Assembly: GCA_035772405.1 (NCBI GenBank)
Contig: JAYKKM010000227.1
Span: 218,501 to 282,500 of the forward strand
Source of the DNA: Chrysogorgia sp. JL179-B06
Taxonomy: Eukaryota; Cnidaria; Anthozoa; Scleralcyonacea; Chrysogorgiidae
Direction of reading: 5' to 3'
DNA length: 64,000 nt
The notes below the pieces were generated by a model. The model saw only the letters and a list, made by a program, of their open reading frames with translations, was not told the origin of the DNA and made no database searches. Below, one piece after another: positions 61,101 through 64,000 of this stretch (position 1 is its first letter; every line of letters begins with the position of its first letter). Made by a program: the position numbers and the translations under genes.

Positions 61101-61673
61101 GAGAAAACGAAATTGAGAAAATATATTGAACACCTAACTTATTTGGAGATTAAAAGAAAGAAAAGAGCAGAGAACAGAAAACAATTGTCAGAGCAAGAAC
61201 AGCAGAAAACATTTTTAGAATATAATTGGTTGGAATTATTTGAGAAAGGTTTGTTGTCAAAACTCAAAGTAAATGTTCTGGACAAATACTTATCTAATTA
61301 TAAACTGCAGGGCCAATTGAAATTAAAGAAAGCAGAGAAAGTACGTGTAATTCAGAGACATATTGCTACAACACATGTGGAGCTAGATGCAGGTATTGAA
61401 GATCAACCATTGATAGATATGGATCAAGAACTAGATACAGATCAACCATGTGACACAGAATCAGAAACTAACTCTGAGCTTGACTCTGGGGATAGTGCAA
61501 ATGACATAGTTTTAGCAGATACTTATCTTTCTCATTCATCATCTAGTAGTGAAGAACATGAAACACTAGCAAATGATGCTTTTGAAGCTAATACTTTGTT
61601 TACAACAACAAGAAGTGGTCGAATCACAACAAATACAACCAGCTGGAGAGCAGCTCAGTATCGTAATTGGTGA
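58167..61673 (+). CDS. DDE-type transposase-like protein of the inner transposon (two homopolymer frameshifts)
   Basis: The coding region spans about 1,170 codons in three overlapping frames. The N-terminal part (to about residue 330) is helical, with coiled-coil stretches and basic clusters. A candidate RNase-H-fold core follows: Asp in ISRDDKAYICPG (residues 467-468), Asp in FTDAGPGVG (codon at 60,298) and Glu in SSQNEVE (60,424). A GDAICDGGALIWEY block comes next, then a Cys cluster CTCEHCEICA (near 60,845), an acidic Ser-rich stretch and a TTTRSGRITTN end. Frames change once at T8 (59,980-59,987) and once back at A4 (60,431-60,434); these offset each other. They could be real mutations or read errors. 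The start at 58,167 is the first ATG after the divergent spacer. I recognise the DDE pattern but not the family. Confidence 0.7.
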
Positions 61674-62104
61674 TGAATGAGTGTTGATCGAGCTTGGTGG
61701 AATTATGTATATTCATACAGTGCTGGTGTATATTTACAATTTTACCTGTAAGTTTTTTTATTATAAAAGTGTATTTTCCCAACTACAGGTATAATATAAA
61801 CTAAAATATATGTATGTAAAATTAATTTATGTATGACTTGTATGTACAAATACAATTGTGAAAATTCCACCATACATTGCCATTCGTTGGTTGCAGTATT
61901 CAACAGTTACCTTCAATAAAGTGTATGGCAAATGTCAAGGCGGCTGGAAAAGATTGGGTGGGTGGGTGGGTCATGAAATAAATTTGGTAAGATTAGATGG
62001 GCTTTGAAATTTTTATTGACATCCTAAGATGGGTCACCAAAATTATTGGCAAAATTTGTGATTTACCTCCAGCCCACCCTAGCAGTTACTTTATGACCGG
62101 TCCC
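61674..62104. other. 3' non-coding end and right TIR of inner transposon
   Basis: AT-rich, no gene. A GTGGGTGGGTGGGT run at about 61,960 and GATGGGTCACCAAA phrases resemble the GATGGGCCACCAA phrases near the left end (about 56,010-56,055), pointing to shared subterminal motifs. Confidence 0.6.
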
Positions 62105-62107
62105 TTA

Positions 62108-63287
62108 TGTCTATAATATTCCTTTAGTGCTTTACTCAAAGTTATTTGTTAACTATATATATAACGTTAGATGAATCTCTAATAATCAATTTAATAAACA
62201 ACGTGAGTGTAGTGTATTACACCATAAGTGCCGTTGCAGAAAGTTCCGATTTCTGCTTTGTCTGAAAGTTAGGACCACTGAAACTCAGGCAAACCAGCCG
62301 TGTATTTTTTAAAGGATTCCTTGAGACTAGACAAGACTGCCAGCTCAAAAGTAGCCAGAGTTAACACCAGGCAGCCTAAACGCCGTCTTGCCACTGCTAG
62401 TTTTCACCACGGTTAATATAGTCATTTAATACTTCATTATATGTCAAATGATGATCAAATCGACACCTAAATGCTCTTTTGTATGTTAGGACTTTGATAA
62501 GGTCATACCTTTTTGGTCGCTCCGTGTTTAACTATGCAAGCGCCCTAAACAAACCCATATACTAAATAAATTATTTAGTGCGGGGATACTAAATACTGCA
62601 TTCGATATTTTACTTGATATTTTCTATTTTCTTTATTGTCTCCAACAACCACTACTTGATGAACTACGTGTAACTGGACCCGAGATTCATCTAACGTTAT
62701 AACAGTTAACAAATACTTGGCGGAAAGCGAAGTCTTGTTAAGAATATGATTCGGCCCAGGAAATAACTTTGAGTAAAGCACTAAAGGCATATTATAGACA
62801 TAATATCTTTAAGAAAATTGTAATACCAACGTTTCTTCACAACCCGTAACATCATCAGAGTGAGATATTTACAATTAGATATAGGTTAAATATTGGCGCA
62901 GGTGAGAGCAAATCTACTTAATTACTCAACAACAGGAAACGCGGAGATGTATCGCTTAGTTGTATGTGTCTGTTTATAGTTTCCGCAAGCCCCAGTGTCG
63001 TTACATAAAAAGAACTGTTCTATCAGTAAAGATCAATAGGCTAATTTATTTAACCTCGCGCAGCAAGGCCGCGAAAAAACCGCTAACATGTAAGAGTTGA
63101 AATTGTCAGGTTTAATAAACCATGTGTGTGTATTGTATTACACCATAAGGGCCGTTGCCGAAAGTTAGAGGCGAAACATGCTAAAAGACTCTAAATTAGA
63201 AATATGATTTTATAAAAAATTTTTTGCAAGTCCACAAATCCGCAGTCCGCAAGTCCGCAGTCCGCAAGTCCGCGTTTTCTACCAAAC
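62108..63287. other. Right arm of the fold-back element
   Basis: Contains the mirror of the left arm (about 62,790-63,287), an internal inverted pair (62,108-62,185 with 62,697-62,808), and a diverged direct copy of the GTATTACACCATAAG(T/G)GCCGTTGC block (62,213 and 63,138). No gene is seen. Confidence 0.65.
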
Positions 63288-63311
63288 CAAAATGGTTAAA
63301 TGGTGTCCGAT

Positions 63312-64000
63312 TTACTTCTGTTCATTGCCGGATCTGGCTGCGAACCTGTCAACGGGCGACCGGGCCCGTTGGGTACTTCGGTTGAATTGCACGCAATCGA
63401 TCCCTCGATGTGGGCCATTGCAGTTGATTCGGTCGCAACGGTGTCGAAATCTACAACTATCTCGCGGGCTGGTGCAACAACCACGATTCCACGATTTGCA
63501 TACGATGGGAGCTGACTGGTTTCCACGGGGTTCGCGAGAGTACATTCCCTGTGGCCTCGGGTTGTTGTTAATACCGCTTGTAGTGTGGTAATGATAAAGG
63601 TCGGCATTCATTTTGCTCCAATCCTGTAAATTTGACGCCGCTGCTTCGAGGCGAAAAGCGCGGTCATAATCATACCAAGCATTACCCCCAAATCGTTTGG
63701 CCATTCGTATTATCAGTGCCATATAACTCAACAGATCCCGGGCCCTGGTTGGGAAGTACGCAATGACCGCGGCGACATAGCTGTTGAAGCACTCTAACCC
63801 AGGTTAAGACATCCGAGACCTCTTGTTTCTTTCGAAAGGTCGATTTTGTTGACGGTACAATAGCGCCCCCTTCTATAATAAAGGACGGTGTGGCTATGGT
63901 CGGGGTTTCTAGATTTTCGGGTAACAGCTCCGACATCTCAATAAACTTGTTGGATACAATTTGGGTCAGCACTCTCACCGGGATTGGAGGACGTCCGGGC
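63312..64000 (-). pseudogene. Gag-like ORF1 of the DIRS-like element, partial at window edge
   Basis: The minus frame enters from the right edge (VRVLTQIVSNKFIEMSELLPE) and after a one-base shift near 63,700 continues with LIIRMAKRFGGNAWYDYDRAFR, a block typical of ORF1 in cnidarian and other invertebrate DIRS/Ngaro elements. It ends with the zinc-binding-like CKSWNRGCCTSPRDSCRFRHRCDR and a further Cys/His group, and stops at 63,312. Such proteins package the element RNA. The true start lies outside the window. Confidence 0.75.

Larger units (their letters stand above)
55936..62104. mobile_element. 6.17-kb DNA transposon with 33-bp TIRs, TTA target duplication and two divergent genes
   Basis: The left end GGGACCGGTCATAAAGTAAC and the right end are perfect inverted repeats for 33 bases. 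TTA flanks both sides (55,933-55,935; 62,105-62,107). The host's mirrored arm near 62,790-62,805 reads AAGATATTATGTC (as reverse complement) with a single TTA, which is the empty site. Inside are a minus-strand SAM/coiled-coil gene and a plus-strand transposase-like gene. A 3-bp TWA duplication is known from PIF/Harbinger elements, but the protein lacks the Harbinger look, so the superfamily is left open. Confidence 0.88.
55426..63288. mobile_element. Fold-back element with about 0.5-kb inverted arms, host of the inner transposon
   Basis: GTTTGGTAGAAAACGCGGAC at 55,431 is mirrored at 63,287. Inverted similarity continues through subterminal GCGGACTTGCGGACT repeats, the GGCCCTTATTGTGTAATACA block, and a CTGATGA...GAAACGTTGG motif, to TTAAAGATATTA (55,933) and its mirror at about 62,800. 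The right arm is longer because 62,108-62,200 mirrors 62,697-62,800 again. No gene belongs clearly to this element; only the inner transposon carries genes. AAAAT stands at 55,421-55,425 and 63,289-63,293, a possible 5-bp target duplication. The class is unassigned. Confidence 0.75.
52857..64000 (-). mobile_element. DIRS-order (tyrosine-recombinase) retrotransposon, minus strand, split and incomplete at window edge
   Basis: Read from right to left it has a gag-like protein with a CCCH/CCHC zinc motif (64,000-63,312), reverse transcriptase plus RNase H (55,425-53,793), and a tyrosine recombinase (53,796-52,857). That set defines the DIRS/Ngaro/PAT group, which integrates by site-specific recombination instead of an integrase. 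A fold-back element with its own passenger transposon (about 55,426-63,288) separates gag from the reverse transcriptase. The phrase AAAAT flanks the insertion on both sides. Several frameshifts and one in-frame stop make this copy dead. Confidence 0.88.

Noticed and set aside
55426..63288. Assigning the fold-back element to Kolobok, hAT or Harbinger
   Set aside because: No transposase of its own is visible and the flanking duplication is uncertain (AAAAT at best).

Overview
The window looks like repeat-rich, AT-rich animal DNA, most likely from a cnidarian (coral or sea anemone). This is an inference from the mix of repeat families and the intron-less rhodopsin-like receptor; no marker gene proves it. 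There are no bacterial operons, rRNAs or CRISPR arrays. The only intact-looking host-type genes are two copies of one GPCR. Nearly everything else is mobile-element sequence, often nested, and diverged copies of repeats.

Layout: (1) 1-5.2 kb is non-coding with three fold-back repeats. (2) 5.2-33.35 kb holds a degenerate CR1-like LINE and three tandem-like copies of one segment: unit 1 at 7.1-15.7 kb, unit 2 (partial) at 15.8-20.4 kb and unit 3 at 20.95-33.35 kb. A full unit carries the 3' half of the CR1-like LINE, a wreck of a second LINE with a restriction-like-endonuclease-type C-terminus, a single-exon class A GPCR (full length in units 1 and 3, cut by a TA tract in unit 2), and modules separated by long (TA)n tracts. 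Several module edges carry hammerhead-ribozyme-like motifs. (3) 33.4-45.7 kb holds a truncated piggyBac transposase, a 1.5-kb GATTAC minisatellite, MITEs and tRNA-like pieces. (4) 45.8-51.6 kb is a graveyard of four LINE fragments, ending with a nearly full-length but broken L2/CR1-type element. (5) 52.86 kb to the right edge is a DIRS-order (tyrosine-recombinase) retrotransposon on the minus strand. It is split by a fold-back element (about 55.43-63.29 kb), which is itself split by a 6.17-kb two-gene DNA transposon (55,936-62,104).

The best candidate for an undescribed system is that inner transposon. It has perfect 33-bp terminal inverted repeats, a TTA target duplication, and an internal control for the empty site in the host element's mirrored arm. 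It carries a divergently arranged gene pair: a large DDE-type transposase-like protein of about 1,170 codons, and a spliced SAM-domain/coiled-coil protein of 441 codons. I cannot assign the transposase to a named superfamily by eye. The second candidate is the set of hammerhead-like motifs at (TA)n borders, including one insertion found only in unit 3. All comparisons were made by reading, not by alignment software.
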